DNA of 64,000 nt from Flavobacterium franklandianum (GTDB lineage: Bacteria; Bacteroidota; Bacteroidia; Flavobacteriales; Flavobacteriaceae). The notes beneath the pieces are model-generated. The model worked only from the letters and a program-made list of their open reading frames with translations, was not told where the DNA came from and searched no databases. The translations under genes and the position numbers were made by a program. Of this stretch, positions 18,705 through 28,718 are shown piece after piece; the stretch's first letter is position 1, and each line of letters starts with the position of its first letter. The DNA lies in assembly GCF_007097365.1 (NCBI RefSeq), contig NZ_VJZR01000010.1, positions 1 to 64,000 of the forward strand, in the 5' to 3' direction.

Positions 18705-18720
18705 AATAATCAATCGAATG

Positions 18721-19408
18721 AAAAGCAAACTAATTTTATTACGTATTATGTTGTTACTCTTTTTGTGTGGATGTTCAACCCCAAAAAAAATTGTACAACA
18801 AAATCAATTTTTAAATGGTTAATGGCAAATAACTGAAAATGAATCTGGTGATGAAATTCCAAAATCATTTTCTAGTACAATTTAAGTTCCCTCTTTTATA
18901 GATTTGGCTAAACCAGTATTTTCAAAGTCAAACTATCCTAAAGATAAATCTCGTTATTTTTGGTGCCGAAAAGAGTTTACTGTCGCCCATAAAAATGCAG
19001 AACGTGTTGCCCTAGAATTACGTAAAGTAAAATATGGTGCTCATGTATTTGTGAATGTTAAAAAAGTGGGCGTTCAAAACATTGGATTTTCTTCTATTCG
19101 AATGTATATAAAATATTTTTTGAAGAAAGACACAGAAATTATTTATACAATTCAAATCTATGAATTGGAATTTATTTCGCTTTCATCTAGGGCTAGTGCC
19201 TGATTTTTGGTATGATTTGGCTAACGAAAAGGGGTTGTTAATAAGGAATGAAATACGTCATCACAAGTTCAAAACAATACCGGTAAAGCCGAAAACACAA
19301 CTATAGAATTGCCTAGAAACATTGGTAAATACCAACTTAGAATTAGCTTAAATTATAATGGTGAAGTAGTTATATTGTATCGATATTTAATCATGACAGT
19401 AATCAAAT
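18721..19408 (+). pseudogene. GH2 beta-galactosidase-like lipoprotein, decayed
   Basis: An ATG at 18721 starts a lipoprotein signal ending in CGCST. The same frame runs through stops at 18820-18822 and 18883-18885 into SRYFWCRKEFTVAHKNAERV and KVKYGAHVFVNVKKVGV, which match a GH2 sugar-binding jelly roll. After a further stop and frameshift near 19200 another frame gives VPDFWYDLANEKGLLIRNE, a piece of a GH2 TIM barrel. A last fragment (IELPRNIGKYQLRISLNY) ends at 19408. The normal gene would be about four times longer, so large internal deletions have occurred. It sits between the cytochrome gene and gnd. Confidence 0.65.
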
Positions 19409-19477
19409 AGAAACTACTTTATCCTAATTTCTTAAATTTGAAGGTCATATAATATTAATTGACTTAATACATAAAAA

Positions 19478-20377
19478 ATGCAAATAGGAATTATTGGACT
19501 AGGAAAAATGGGCTTTAATCTTGCCTTAAATTTAAAACGCAACGGCTACGAAGTTATAGCCAATGATGTGAATGCTGATTTTGTTTCAAAAATAGGTCAC
19601 GAAGGAATACAAACAGCAGATTCAATCTCCGAATTATGTCAAAAATTAACCGATAGAAAAGTTATTTGGTTGATGGTTCCAGCTGGCAAAATAGTAGATT
19701 CGGTAATCACGGATTTGCTTCCTTTTTTGCAAAAAAATGATATTGTCATTGATGGAGGCAATTCTAATTACAAAGATTCTAAACGCCGTTATTCTCAATT
19801 GAAAGAACTTGGTTTTGATTTTTTAGATTGCGGAACTTCAGGAGGAACATCAGGAGCACTCGATGGAGCCTGCACCATGATTGGTGGTGACGCAGCCGTT
19901 TTTGAGTATGTTGCCCAAGTCTTTAAAAATATTTCTGTCGAAAATGGTTGCCTTTATACAGGAGAATCCGGAAGTGGACATTTTACAAAAATGGTACACA
20001 ACGGAATAGAATATGGAATGATGCAATCTATAGCAGAAGGATTTGAAGTTTTCGAACATTCTGAATACGATATTGATTTTGAAAAAACGGCCAAACTATT
20101 TAACCATGGCTCCGTAGTTCGAGGTTGGCTGATGGAATTAACCCAAAGTGCCTTTTCTAAAGACCCAAAATTGGGGAGCATCAAAGGAATTATGCACTCC
20201 TCTGGCGAAGGAAAATGGACATTGGAAACCGCGTTGGACCTTGGTGTTCCAACTCCCGTAATTGCAATGTCGATTATGATGCGCTATCGTTCCCAAATGC
20301 AAGATACTTTTTCAGGAAAAGTGGTAGCAGCTCTTAGGAATGAATTTGGTGGTCATGCGGTTGAGAAAAACGATTGA
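19478..20377 (+). CDS. gnd: 6-phosphogluconate dehydrogenase, decarboxylating (short, GndA/YqeC type)
   Basis: This 299-residue protein has an N-terminal Rossmann fold (GIIGLGKMGFNLA) and the 6-phosphogluconate signature: IDGGNSNYKDSKRR, DCGTSGG and GHFTKMVHNGIEYG with the active-site Lys and Asn. The length is that of the short, often NAD-dependent branch, not the 470-residue form. It oxidatively decarboxylates 6-phosphogluconate to ribulose 5-phosphate in the cytoplasm. The gluconate permease and gluconokinase genes follow (67- and 18-base gaps), so the three genes form a gluconate catabolic operon. Confidence 0.93.
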   Translation: MQIGIIGLGKMGFNLALNLKRNGYEVIANDVNADFVSKIGHEGIQTADSISELCQKLTDRKVIWLMVPAGKIVDSVITDLLPFLQKNDIVIDGGNSNYKDSKRRYSQLKELGFDFLDCGTSGGTSGALDGACTMIGGDAAVFEYVAQVFKNISVENGCLYTGESGSGHFTKMVHNGIEYGMMQSIAEGFEVFEHSEYDIDFEKTAKLFNHGSVVRGWLMELTQSAFSKDPKLGSIKGIMHSSGEGKWTLETALDLGVPTPVIAMSIMMRYRSQMQDTFSGKVVAALRNEFGGHAVEKND

Positions 20378-20444
20378 TTTTTTTATTGAATAAAAAGTTA
20401 AAATCTGAAAATTAAACAGTTATTAATATTCCAAATCCAAAAAA

Positions 20445-21764
20445 ATGTCACTATTAATACTGGTTGCGGGTATACTTTTATTGCTTTTTTTGATAGCAGT
20501 ATTAAAACTAAATGCTTTTATTGCGTTGATAATTGCATCTTTGTTTGTAGGGATTTTTAAAGGAATGCTTTTTCCTGACATTATCAATTCCATTCAGACT
20601 GGAATTGGGAGTACGTTGGGCTCATTGGTCTTGATTATTGCTTTTGGTGTTTTACTAGGAAATATCCTTTCAGATAGTGGAGCGGCACAAAGAATAAGTT
20701 GGGTAATGATTCGGTTTTTTGGTGTTAAATACATCAAATGGGCGATGTTGCTAACTGGTTTTGCCGTAGGAATTTCGATGTTTTATAACGCGGGTTTCGT
20801 GATATTAATTCCAATGGTTTTTGCTGTTGCCCAAAGTACCAAACAACCCATTATTTATTTGGGAATTGCCACCGCTTCGGCACTTTCAATAACTCATGGT
20901 TTTTTGCCTCCGCATCCAGGACCAACTGCCATTGCGGTAATTTTTAATGCTGACATTGGCAAAACCTTGCTTTATGGATTTGTTGTATCCATTCCAGCAT
21001 TACTGGTTGCGGGAATTATTTTTCCGGAATTTATAAAAAAAATAGTAGCTAATCCACCCAAAGGATTATTTGAAAGTAAAACATTTTCGGATGCCGAAAT
21101 GCCTTCTTTTGGTATCAGTTTTCTCACGGCCTTGATTCCTGTAATCCTAATGGCATTGGCAACGGTAAGTGAATTAATATTGACTGAGGAATCTTCAATA
21201 CGTCATTTGCTGGGATTCTTTGGAAACCCTACAACGGCTATGCTGTTTGCGGTGCTGTTTGCCATTGTTTTCTTGGGCATTATGCGAGGTAGAAAAATGG
21301 AAGATCTTATGAATAAATCCAGTTCTGCTATGAGTTCTGCCACAATGATAATTATGATTATTGCTGCCGGAGGCGCATTCAAACAAGTTTTAATAGATAG
21401 CGGAATTGGCACTGATATGTCCGTTTTTTTCGAAGCCTCAACACTTTCTCCGCTTGTTTTGGGTTGGCTAATCGCAACCATAATTCGCATTGCATTAGGT
21501 TCGGCTACAGTTGCGGGATTAACTGCGGCAGGAATTGTACAACCGCTTGTGGCCAGTTCCGGGATAAGTTCTGAGTTGATGGTACTGTCTATTGGTGCAG
21601 GAAGTTTGATGTGTTCTCACGTGAATGATACCGGATTTTGGATGTTTAAAGAATATTTTGGCATTAGCCTGAAAGACACTTTTAAAACTTGGACTCTTAT
21701 GGAAACCATTATTGGAATTATGGGTTTAATTGGCGTTTTAGTATTAAATCAATTTGTTGGATAA
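20445..21764 (+). CDS. gntP: Gluconate:H+ symporter, GntP family
   Basis: This 439-residue inner-membrane protein has about a dozen hydrophobic helices and the family's hallmark segments: THGFLPPHPGPTA in the middle and GSLMCSHVNDTGFWM near the C-terminus. GntP carriers import gluconate and related sugar acids with protons. Its place between gnd and gntK fixes gluconate as the most likely substrate, supplied by the periplasmic sugar dehydrogenase encoded just upstream. Confidence 0.93.
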   Translation: MSLLILVAGILLLLFLIAVLKLNAFIALIIASLFVGIFKGMLFPDIINSIQTGIGSTLGSLVLIIAFGVLLGNILSDSGAAQRISWVMIRFFGVKYIKWAMLLTGFAVGISMFYNAGFVILIPMVFAVAQSTKQPIIYLGIATASALSITHGFLPPHPGPTAIAVIFNADIGKTLLYGFVVSIPALLVAGIIFPEFIKKIVANPPKGLFESKTFSDAEMPSFGISFLTALIPVILMALATVSELILTEESSIRHLLGFFGNPTTAMLFAVLFAIVFLGIMRGRKMEDLMNKSSSAMSSATMIIMIIAAGGAFKQVLIDSGIGTDMSVFFEASTLSPLVLGWLIATIIRIALGSATVAGLTAAGIVQPLVASSGISSELMVLSIGAGSLMCSHVNDTGFWMFKEYFGISLKDTFKTWTLMETIIGIMGLIGVLVLNQFVG

Positions 21765-21782
21765 TTTATCAGCTATAAAAAA

Positions 21783-23201
21783 ATGGAGCAATCGTATATT
21801 GGAATTGACATTGGTACTACGGCGACAAAGGCAGTTTGTTTTGACAAAATGGGTAATATCATCCGTCAATTTTCGAAAGAATATTCGATATACCATCCGG
21901 AATTCAATTGGAGCATACAAAAACCTGCCGAAATCCTCACCGCAGTTTTAGAATGTATCCAGGAAATTACGAAAGATTCTACCCCTGAGTTTATCAGTTT
22001 TAGTTCAGCAATGCAGAGTATTATGGTTATTGATGAAACTGGAATTCCCATTAGTGATGCGATGCTTTGGGCAGATAATAGGGCTCATTTAGAATCCGAG
22101 GAACTCCAAAACTCCAACCAAGGAACTCTTTTTTATCAAAAAACAGGCATTCCGATTCATCCGTTTTCACCAATGGCAAAAATTGATTGGTTAAGAAAAA
22201 ACGATGCCGAAATCTTTTCTCGAGCCTTCAAATTTATCAGTATAAAAGAATACGTTTGGCACCAACTCACCGGAGAATATGTCATTGATTCTTCGATGGC
22301 TTCGGGAACGGGAATCCTGAATATACATTCGCTGGATTGGGATACTGCAATTTTAAAATATTTGCAAATACATCCCAGTAAACTTTCGGATATTGTTAGT
22401 CCAATGCACCAAAGCAAGGGAATTTCAGATGATTTTCGATACATTATTGGTGGGGGAGACGGTCCATTGGCAAATTTAGGATCAGGAGCGATGGAAAAAG
22501 GAAAAATGGCTTTGTCAATTGGAACTAGTGGCGCGGTACGGATTCCTGTAGATGAACCTTTTATTGATTCCCAAATGCGAACGCAGTGTTATCATTTAAT
22601 GGAAAATCAATACCTTAAATTAGGTGCTGTCAATAATGGCGCGATTGTTTTGCAATGGTTAAAAGAATCTATTTTAAAAACTGATGAATCGTTTGAAGAT
22701 TTATTTGATCTAGCCGAAAAAACTCCAGCCGGATCAGAAGGCTTGCTTTTTGTTCCTTATTTACTCGGAGAAAGAGCTCCAATCTGGAATGCATCGGCTC
22801 AGGGAACACTTTTAGGAATTAGCATCAATCATAGCAAAGCACATTTAATTCGGGCCACTTTAGAAGGCATTTTATTTGGATTGTTTAGTGTCGTTGAAAT
22901 CTTGATACCGGATTTGCAAAAGCGTCAAGAAACTACGGTTATGGCCAGTGGAGGATTTGGTAAAAGTGAACTTTGGTTACAAATGGCAGCTGACATTTTC
23001 CAAATGAAATTAGCAGTTTCTTCAACTATAGAAAGTGGAACTTGGGGCGCAGTACTCATAGGTTTTAAAGCAATTGGAATTGAAATTCCCGTTACAAATA
23101 CAACAGAAAAAAACTTCTTGCCAAATCCAAATCATAAGTTGGTATATCAGCAAAGTTTTGAAAAATTCAAACGCGTTTATCCCTTGTTGAGAAGTTTATA
23201 A
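21783..23201 (+). CDS. gntK: Gluconokinase, FGGY family
   Basis: This 472-residue protein is a full-length FGGY carbohydrate kinase. IGIDIGTTATKAVCFD is the N-terminal phosphate loop; AMLWADNRA and GIPIHPFSPMAKI resemble FGGY gluconokinases; GSGAMEKGKMALSIGTSGAV and MASGGFGKSELWLQMAADI form the ATP site. It phosphorylates gluconate to 6-phosphogluconate for the neighbouring dehydrogenase. It starts 18 bases after gntP stops and ends the operon. Confidence 0.92.
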   Translation: MEQSYIGIDIGTTATKAVCFDKMGNIIRQFSKEYSIYHPEFNWSIQKPAEILTAVLECIQEITKDSTPEFISFSSAMQSIMVIDETGIPISDAMLWADNRAHLESEELQNSNQGTLFYQKTGIPIHPFSPMAKIDWLRKNDAEIFSRAFKFISIKEYVWHQLTGEYVIDSSMASGTGILNIHSLDWDTAILKYLQIHPSKLSDIVSPMHQSKGISDDFRYIIGGGDGPLANLGSGAMEKGKMALSIGTSGAVRIPVDEPFIDSQMRTQCYHLMENQYLKLGAVNNGAIVLQWLKESILKTDESFEDLFDLAEKTPAGSEGLLFVPYLLGERAPIWNASAQGTLLGISINHSKAHLIRATLEGILFGLFSVVEILIPDLQKRQETTVMASGGFGKSELWLQMAADIFQMKLAVSSTIESGTWGAVLIGFKAIGIEIPVTNTTEKNFLPNPNHKLVYQQSFEKFKRVYPLLRSL

Positions 23202-23370
23202 ATTTATACGCTTGTCCGTTAAGGCACCTATAATTCATTCCATTGATGATTAACTCCAGCAATGATTAGTCTTTCCATTGTTTTATTGGTGCCTAAAATT
23301 ATTTCACAATTGGAATACGCTTCAAGAGAAAATACCACGGTAAGTTTACGACCAAGAATTGAAATCTCCA

Positions 23371-23928
23371 AATTGCTCCCGATGGTGCAGCAGATTTAGA
23401 TAAATTATTGGAGTTAATTGTGCAAGATAAAAGAGTAACAGCATTTCATCCAGACATTTTATTATATAATATTTCATTACCTTTATCAACAATAGCAAAT
23501 CCTTCAATTCTCTTTGTTAAGCCTAACGCTGCGATGCAAGTTTTAATTACAAATCCAGTGAATGTTTTGTCAGCCTAGGATTCAGACAGAATAGCAACAA
23601 TTACAACTACTTCGGCAGATGGTTTAAATACAAAAGCTTACGCACTGCAATTTAAAGTAGACGATAACTTATTAGTGACAGATATGATTAATGCCAATAA
23701 TTTAAATATTTATCCAAATCCAACAAATTCGAACGGAGTTGTTAATATTGATATTCCCAATGCTAATTATGAAATTAGTATTAGGATACCAACGGAAAAA
23801 TAGTGTTTTTTAAATCTACAAAAGATATAAAACTGCAATTGACAATCAATGGATCACTTCAATCAATATATTTTATCTCGGTAAATAATAGCAACGGACA
23901 AAGAACCAAAAGATTAATTGTAAAGTAA
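23371..23928 (+). pseudogene. C-terminal remnant of a T9SS-secreted protein
   Basis: One frame reads LDKLLELIVQDKRVTAFHPD and then beta-rich sequence to a TAG at 23577-23579. It continues with TTSADGLNTKAYALQFKVDD, NIYPNPTNSNGVVNIDIP and, after a stop and frameshift near 23800, a tail ending KRLIVK at 23928. The YPNPT and KRLIVK parts are a T9SS type A sorting domain. The front of the protein is missing. The rest of the 786-base gap after gntK (23202-23370) shows no supportable gene. Confidence 0.6.
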
Positions 23929-23987
23929 ATATGTGTTAAGTTAAATAATAAATAATCTCAGAATTATATCAATTTTAAAACAATAAA

Positions 23988-25547
23988 ATGAAAAAAATGT
24001 TAACTCAAAAATCGGTTTATCAGCTCTTATCAATGCTTATAATTTTATGTATTACCAACAAAACGTTTTCGCAAAATTCAAATTTAGGAATTTTCGACAA
24101 AAGTGAGGATATTGGAACTTGTCTAATAAAAGGCTCCTCTGTTTACAACCCAGAAATACAAGAATATACTATGTCAGGTTCTGGAGATAATATGTGGTTT
24201 GGAAAAGATGCTTTTCAGTATTTGTACAAAGAAATGAAGGGTGATTTTATCTTACAATTTGAATTCAAATTTACATCTCCCGTTAAGATTGCCCATCGCA
24301 AAGTAGGCTGGATGGTGCGAAATGATACCTCACTGAATTCACCACATATAAACGGAACTGTTCATAATGATGGATTGACATCTATTCAATACCGATTGAC
24401 AAAAGGTGCTAATACATTGGAATTGAAAATGAAAAATTTAGAAAATAATACTGTCATTCAATTAGAGCGACGCGGAAACCGATATGTCTTTTCGGCAGCT
24501 ATTAAAGGGGAAGAATTCAAAACAATTGAATGGGTGGATAGCGATAATGTTATAAACGACAATGCCTTAGTAGGAATGTTTATTTGTTCACACGATAATT
24601 CTGATTTGCAAACTGCCGTAATCAAAAACGTTCGAATCACAATTCCAGCAAAAGCTGATTATAGACCATACAAAGATTATATAGGTAGCAATCTTGAAAT
24701 AATGGATATTGCTACCGGAGATCGTAAAATAATTTTCACGGCACCCAATTCTATTCAAGCGCCAAACTGGACAAATGACGGCAAGACTTTAATATACAAT
24801 AGTGAAGGAAAACTATATAATTTTGATTTAAAAACCAGACAACCATCAGAACTTGATTCAAAATTTGCAATCAAAAACAACAATGACCATGCACTTTCTT
24901 TTGATGGGAAGATGCTTGGAATTAGTAATTCAAGTGAAAACAAAGACGATCAATCACAGGTATTCATTATGCCTTCTAAAGGGGGAACTCCAAAGTTGAT
25001 CACTGAAAAAGCACCTTCGTATTTTCATGGCTTTTCAATAGATGGAAAAAACATGCTATTTACAGGTGGTAGAGACGGACAAGACAATTTCGAAATATAT
25101 TCTATCAACATTAAAACCAAAGTTGAAACACGTTTAACTAATTCTCTAGGTTTGGATGATGGTTCCGAATATTCTCCTGATGGAAAGTATATTTATTTCA
25201 ATTCAGTTCGTTCCGGTAAAATGCAAATTTGGCGTATGAATCCTGACGGAAGCAATCCAGAAAGAATCACCAATGATGAATCGAATAACTGGTTTCCTCA
25301 TGTATCTCCAAACGGAAAAATGATTGTTTACATTACTTTTGGAGACGATGTTTTGCCTGGTGACCATCCTTTCTACAAACATGTTTCGCTTCGATTAATG
25401 GATCTTGAAACTAGTGAAGTAAAAATATTGGCGCATTTATATGGTGGACAAGGAACAATCAATGTTCCAAGTTGGTCTCCGGATAGCAAAAAAATCACAT
25501 TTATTACAAATACTGCTTTGACGGACTATTTTACAAAATGTTATTAA
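23988..25547 (+). CDS. Exported TolB-like beta-propeller protein with a lectin-like N-terminal domain
   Basis: This 519-residue protein has a signal peptide (about residues 1-29, ends TFSQ). An N-terminal jelly-roll domain (about 30-220) resembles DUF1349/laminin G-like sugar-binding folds. A TolB/PD40-type propeller follows (about 245-510), with repeats such as FSIDGKNMLFTGG, YSPDGKYIYFNS and VSPNGKMIVYIT. Such proteins are common near PUL and DUF1080 genes; they probably bind sugars or organise enzymes. The extreme C-terminus (after ITFITNTAL) looks abrupt and may be slightly shortened. A dead Gfo/Idh/MocA gene follows, which fits the downstream DUF1080 gene. Confidence 0.75.
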   Translation: MKKMLTQKSVYQLLSMLIILCITNKTFSQNSNLGIFDKSEDIGTCLIKGSSVYNPEIQEYTMSGSGDNMWFGKDAFQYLYKEMKGDFILQFEFKFTSPVKIAHRKVGWMVRNDTSLNSPHINGTVHNDGLTSIQYRLTKGANTLELKMKNLENNTVIQLERRGNRYVFSAAIKGEEFKTIEWVDSDNVINDNALVGMFICSHDNSDLQTAVIKNVRITIPAKADYRPYKDYIGSNLEIMDIATGDRKIIFTAPNSIQAPNWTNDGKTLIYNSEGKLYNFDLKTRQPSELDSKFAIKNNNDHALSFDGKMLGISNSSENKDDQSQVFIMPSKGGTPKLITEKAPSYFHGFSIDGKNMLFTGGRDGQDNFEIYSINIKTKVETRLTNSLGLDDGSEYSPDGKYIYFNSVRSGKMQIWRMNPDGSNPERITNDESNNWFPHVSPNGKMIVYITFGDDVLPGDHPFYKHVSLRLMDLETSEVKILAHLYGGQGTINVPSWSPDSKKITFITNTALTDYFTKCY

Positions 25548-25563
25548 AATTAGTTTTACTATA

Positions 25564-25783
25564 ATGGAAAATCAAAAATAGAACACCAATTCAAGAAGAG
25601 AATTTCTTCGAATGTCAGCCATTGGAGTTGCGGGAATGATGGTATTGCCTTCGTTTGTGCTTAAAATCAAGATAAAGTAATTAAGATTGCTTTTATTGGA
25701 CTTGACCGACAAGGAACTTATTTGGTTAGTTCGTTTCTGAAATTCTAAAATGTCAAAATTGTGGCTGGCTGCGTTGTCTATAG
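25564..25783 (+). pseudogene. Gfo/Idh/MocA oxidoreductase, N-terminal remnant
   Basis: An ATG at 25564 is followed by an in-frame TAG and then a Tat signal (NSRREFLRMSAIGVAGMMV). After a frameshift another frame gives IKIAFIGLDRQGTYLVSSF, the start of a Rossmann fold. Everything after about 25783 is gone. An intact gene would be about 1.3 kb. It fills most of the gap before the GH3 remnant. Confidence 0.65.
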
Positions 25784-25871
25784 AGAGATTTAAAATAAAC
25801 TTAAATACTAGAAAATCACTTTAAAAGTAATCAAACCTAACCTACTCAAAAATTAAATTTTTCCAATCAAC

Positions 25872-26659
25872 ATGAAAAAAATATTTTGTTCTTTTTATTT
25901 AAAAGCATTCGTTTTAACTTGGCTGATGTTGCCCTGTTTTGGCTCATTTGCTCAGTCTTTTGAAAGCATTATCCCATTGGAAAAAAGATTGGATGACATC
26001 CTTTCCAAATTGGCTACCCAAGAAAAGATCATTTTTGTTTTATCTAATGGAAGATCTGTAGAATTGGGAGATATAGAATCACTTTCGGATGCTATTTTAG
26101 AAATATGCCAACCCAGAATTGCTGGTGGAACGCCACTTGAAGGCTTAGTTTCTGGTCGTTTAAATTTTTCTAAAAAACGGGCTATTACTTTTCCTTTAGT
26201 GACAGGACAAATTCCTATTTATTGCAGTATGCATCAACCCGAAAGACCTAAAATTGGAGGATATAAAGATGTTTCTAATGAGCCAAAATATTGGTTTGGT
26301 CACGGTTGGAGCTATATGAATTTCTCTTATAGAACGGTGAAATTGTCTTCAAATACAATCTACAAGAAATCTAAATTAGTGGCAGAATTCGAAGTTACTA
26401 ATTCTGGAACACGAACTGGAAAACAAACTGCTTTTGATACATTTCGGACCTTGTAGCCTCTATTACTAGACCTATTTAAGAGTTTAAATATTTCGGAAAA
26501 TTAGAATTGAAATCGGGAGAAAAAAATATATTTAAATTTGAAATAGACCCAGAACGTGCCCTTTTTTTCCCCGATACAAATGGAATGATGCGCCTAGAAA
26601 GTGGCGATTTTTATGTAACCATAAACGATCAACGCCTCAAGTTTGGGCTAACCGAATAA
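25872..26659 (+). pseudogene. GH3 beta-glucosidase with the catalytic barrel deleted
   Basis: The frame starts with a signal peptide (ends FAQS, about residue 26) and goes within 30 residues from the family's start into the middle of the second GH3 domain (ESLSDAILEICQPRIAGGTP), then GRLNFSKKRAITFP and a partial fibronectin III-like domain. The TIM barrel with the nucleophile is missing. A frameshift near 26450 separates the last part, which ends GLTE at 26659. It cannot be a working hydrolase. Compared with usual GH3 text, GGTP..GLVSGRLNPSGKLAITFP has been altered (Asn-Phe-Ser-Lys-Lys), so decay is not recent. Confidence 0.75.
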
Positions 26660-26720
26660 TTATAGAATCAAGTTGTACTAATTTTTTTAACCTTATGATT
26701 AACTTTTAATAAAAACAAAA

Positions 26721-28088
26721 ATGAATACCAAGAAAAAAATGTTTACTATGCTGTTACTGTTCATTGTATTTTCTCCAGTTTTTTCACAAGAAAAATGGGA
26801 AATGCTATTTAATGGAAAAGATTTTAAAGGTTGGTCCAAGATTGCTGGAAAAGCCGATTATGTAGTAAAAGATGGAGTGATTATTGGCACATCCAAGGCT
26901 GCAACGCCCAATAGTTTTTTGGCAACCAATAAAAATTACGGTGACTTTATTCTGGAATTGGATTATAAAATAGAAGAGGGATTAAATTCGGGAGTTCAAT
27001 TTCGAAGCCAATCTAAAAAAGAATATAAAAATGGTCGAGTGAATGGCTATCAGTTTGAGTTTGACCCTTCAGCGAGAGCGTGGAGTGGCGGAATTTATGA
27101 CGAAGGACGGCGTGGATGGCTTTATACTATGGAAAAAAATCCTACTGCAAAGTCCGCATACAAAGCATCAGAATGGAATCATATTCGCATTGAAGCTCTT
27201 GGTTCTACCGTAAGGACATGGTTGAATGGGGTTCTTTGCGCCAGTATTTTGGACGATTTACCAGAGGCTGCCAGTGGTTTTATCGCATTGCAAGTACACG
27301 AAATATACAAACCAGAAGACGAGGGAAAAACCGTGCAATGGAAAAATATAAAAATTTGTACTACGAATCTTGAAAAATACAGAACTCCAGAAAATCGACA
27401 AGTTTATCAAGCCAACTGCAACGACAATACCATTTCATCTTTCGAACAAAAAGAAGGATGGAAATTGTTGTGGGACGGAAAAACAGCTGACGGTTGGAGA
27501 GGTGCAAAATTGACTACTTTTCCTGCTGGAGGTTGGGCTATGGAAAATGGAGTTTTGAGAGTGTTAAATTCGAATGGTGCCGAGTCAACAAATGGAGGTG
27601 ATATTGTTACCATAAAAAAATATAAAAATTTCGAATTGACGGTCGATTTTAAAATTACCGATGGTGCCAATAGTGGTATCAAGTATTTTGTGGACACCGA
27701 ATTGAACAAAGGCGAAGGTTCTTCTATTGGTTGTGAGTTTCAAATTTTGGACGACAAACTTCATCCCGATGCTAAATTAGGGGTAAAAGGAAACCGAATG
27801 TTAGGTTCATTATATGATTTAATTCCTGCGCCCACCGACAAGTTTTTCCGCAAATCAGATTTTAATACGGCTCGAATTGTAGTTAGGGGAAATAAAGTGA
27901 CCCATTATCTCAATGACAAGATAACAGTAGAATACGAACGTGGTACACAAATGTGGAATGCATTGGTAAACTACAGTAAATATAGTGTTTGGTCTAACTT
28001 TGGAAACGCTGCCGAAGGAAATATTTTAATACAAGATCACGGAAATGAAGTGTTTTTCAAAAATATAAAATTAAAAGAGTTACCGTAA
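26721..28088 (+). CDS. Two-domain DUF1080 (3-keto-disaccharide hydrolase-like) protein, exported
   Basis: This 455-residue protein has a signal peptide (about residues 1-22, VFSQ) and two copies of the DUF1080 concanavalin-like domain (about 25-215 and 245-455). Each starts with W...[10 protein letters not shown] or [12 protein letters not shown] and has the NSG(V/I) strand ([20 protein letters not shown]). Single-domain relatives have been tied to hydrolysis of 3-keto glycosides made by exported Gfo/Idh/MocA dehydrogenases; others may only bind sugars. The adjacent Gfo/Idh/MocA gene is dead, so its substrate may come from the exported oxidoreductase at 5917 or from elsewhere. Confidence 0.85.
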   Translation: MNTKKKMFTMLLLFIVFSPVFSQEKWEMLFNGKDFKGWSKIAGKADYVVKDGVIIGTSKAATPNSFLATNKNYGDFILELDYKIEEGLNSGVQFRSQSKKEYKNGRVNGYQFEFDPSARAWSGGIYDEGRRGWLYTMEKNPTAKSAYKASEWNHIRIEALGSTVRTWLNGVLCASILDDLPEAASGFIALQVHEIYKPEDEGKTVQWKNIKICTTNLEKYRTPENRQVYQANCNDNTISSFEQKEGWKLLWDGKTADGWRGAKLTTFPAGGWAMENGVLRVLNSNGAESTNGGDIVTIKKYKNFELTVDFKITDGANSGIKYFVDTELNKGEGSSIGCEFQILDDKLHPDAKLGVKGNRMLGSLYDLIPAPTDKFFRKSDFNTARIVVRGNKVTHYLNDKITVEYERGTQMWNALVNYSKYSVWSNFGNAAEGNILIQDHGNEVFFKNIKLKELP

Positions 28089-28234
28089 TTAGAGTTTCTG
28101 TTTTGGACTTATTTTATTATGATTTTAATTCTTTTGATTATATTTTAAAAAAAAAATAATTTCTAATAAATGTATGTATACTTTGCACGATACTATTATG
28201 ATTTAATACTGGTTTTGGAAAGTATAGAAAACAA

Positions 28235-28268
28235 AAATGCCCGTAAATCCTAAGATTTACGGGCATTT
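28235..28268 (-). terminator. Terminator of tmRNA (likely bidirectional)
   Basis: A perfect 15-base stem (28235-28249 with 28254-28268) has a 4-base loop. It lies about 25 bases past the tmRNA 3' end and could stop transcription from either side. Confidence 0.8.
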
Positions 28269-28291
28269 AGTTCTATTTGAGAATAGAATTG

Positions 28292-28685
28292 TGGAGTCGG
28301 GGAGAGTCGAACTCCCGTCCAAACAAGCAACTAAAAAACTTTCTACACGCTTATTTCCTGATTGAGTTTTCGACTCGGAGTTAGGTCAGGAACAACCGCT
28401 CTTTGCTTAGCTTCTTTAGTTTCGAAATCCACCCGAAGCTTGTGGAAATCTAGGTTTAAATTTACGATTTACCTTTATCGACCGCCATAAACCAGAGCTT
28501 TCGAGGTAAATCCTGCTTTCCTACCTGGTAGGACGAGGCTAATCTTACTATAATTCAGATTATGCAGCAAGAGCGTAGTTTCCTTCGCCGTGTATGTGTT
28601 TTGAAACCTTTTATTTACGAGAATTGTCCCAGTTCTCGACGTGCTTACTTTTCAATTCGACTTGCTGTCAAAACCAGTCGACCCC
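28292..28685 (-). ncRNA. ssrA: Transfer-messenger RNA (tmRNA)
   Basis: Read on the minus strand, the gene starts GGGGTCGACTGGTTTTGACA and ends GGAGTTCGACTCTCCCCGAC then TCCA; the first and last seven bases pair as the tRNA-like acceptor stem and the T-arm is standard. CCA is not encoded. The tag frame, GGC GAA GGA AAC TAC GCT CTT GCT GCA TAA, encodes GEGNYALAA, close to the GENNYALAA-type tag I recall for related bacteria. tmRNA with SmpB rescues stalled ribosomes and marks the product for proteolysis. A promoter and a terminator flank it. Confidence 0.95.
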
Positions 28686-28718
28686 ATTTTTATTTCAGAT
28701 TTCATCTAAAATATTTTC

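Noticed and set aside
18904..19203. A 99-codon frame that could be called a small hypothetical protein.
   Set aside because: It continues a GH2 lipoprotein frame across upstream stops at 18820 and 18883, and its content matches a GH2 jelly roll. It is part of the pseudogene.
18721..26659. Many in-frame stops in carbohydrate genes, which could suggest stop-codon recoding or an altered genetic code.
   Set aside because: The lesions include frameshifts and large deletions of catalytic domains, and all neighbouring intact genes use the three stops normally. Decay explains it better.
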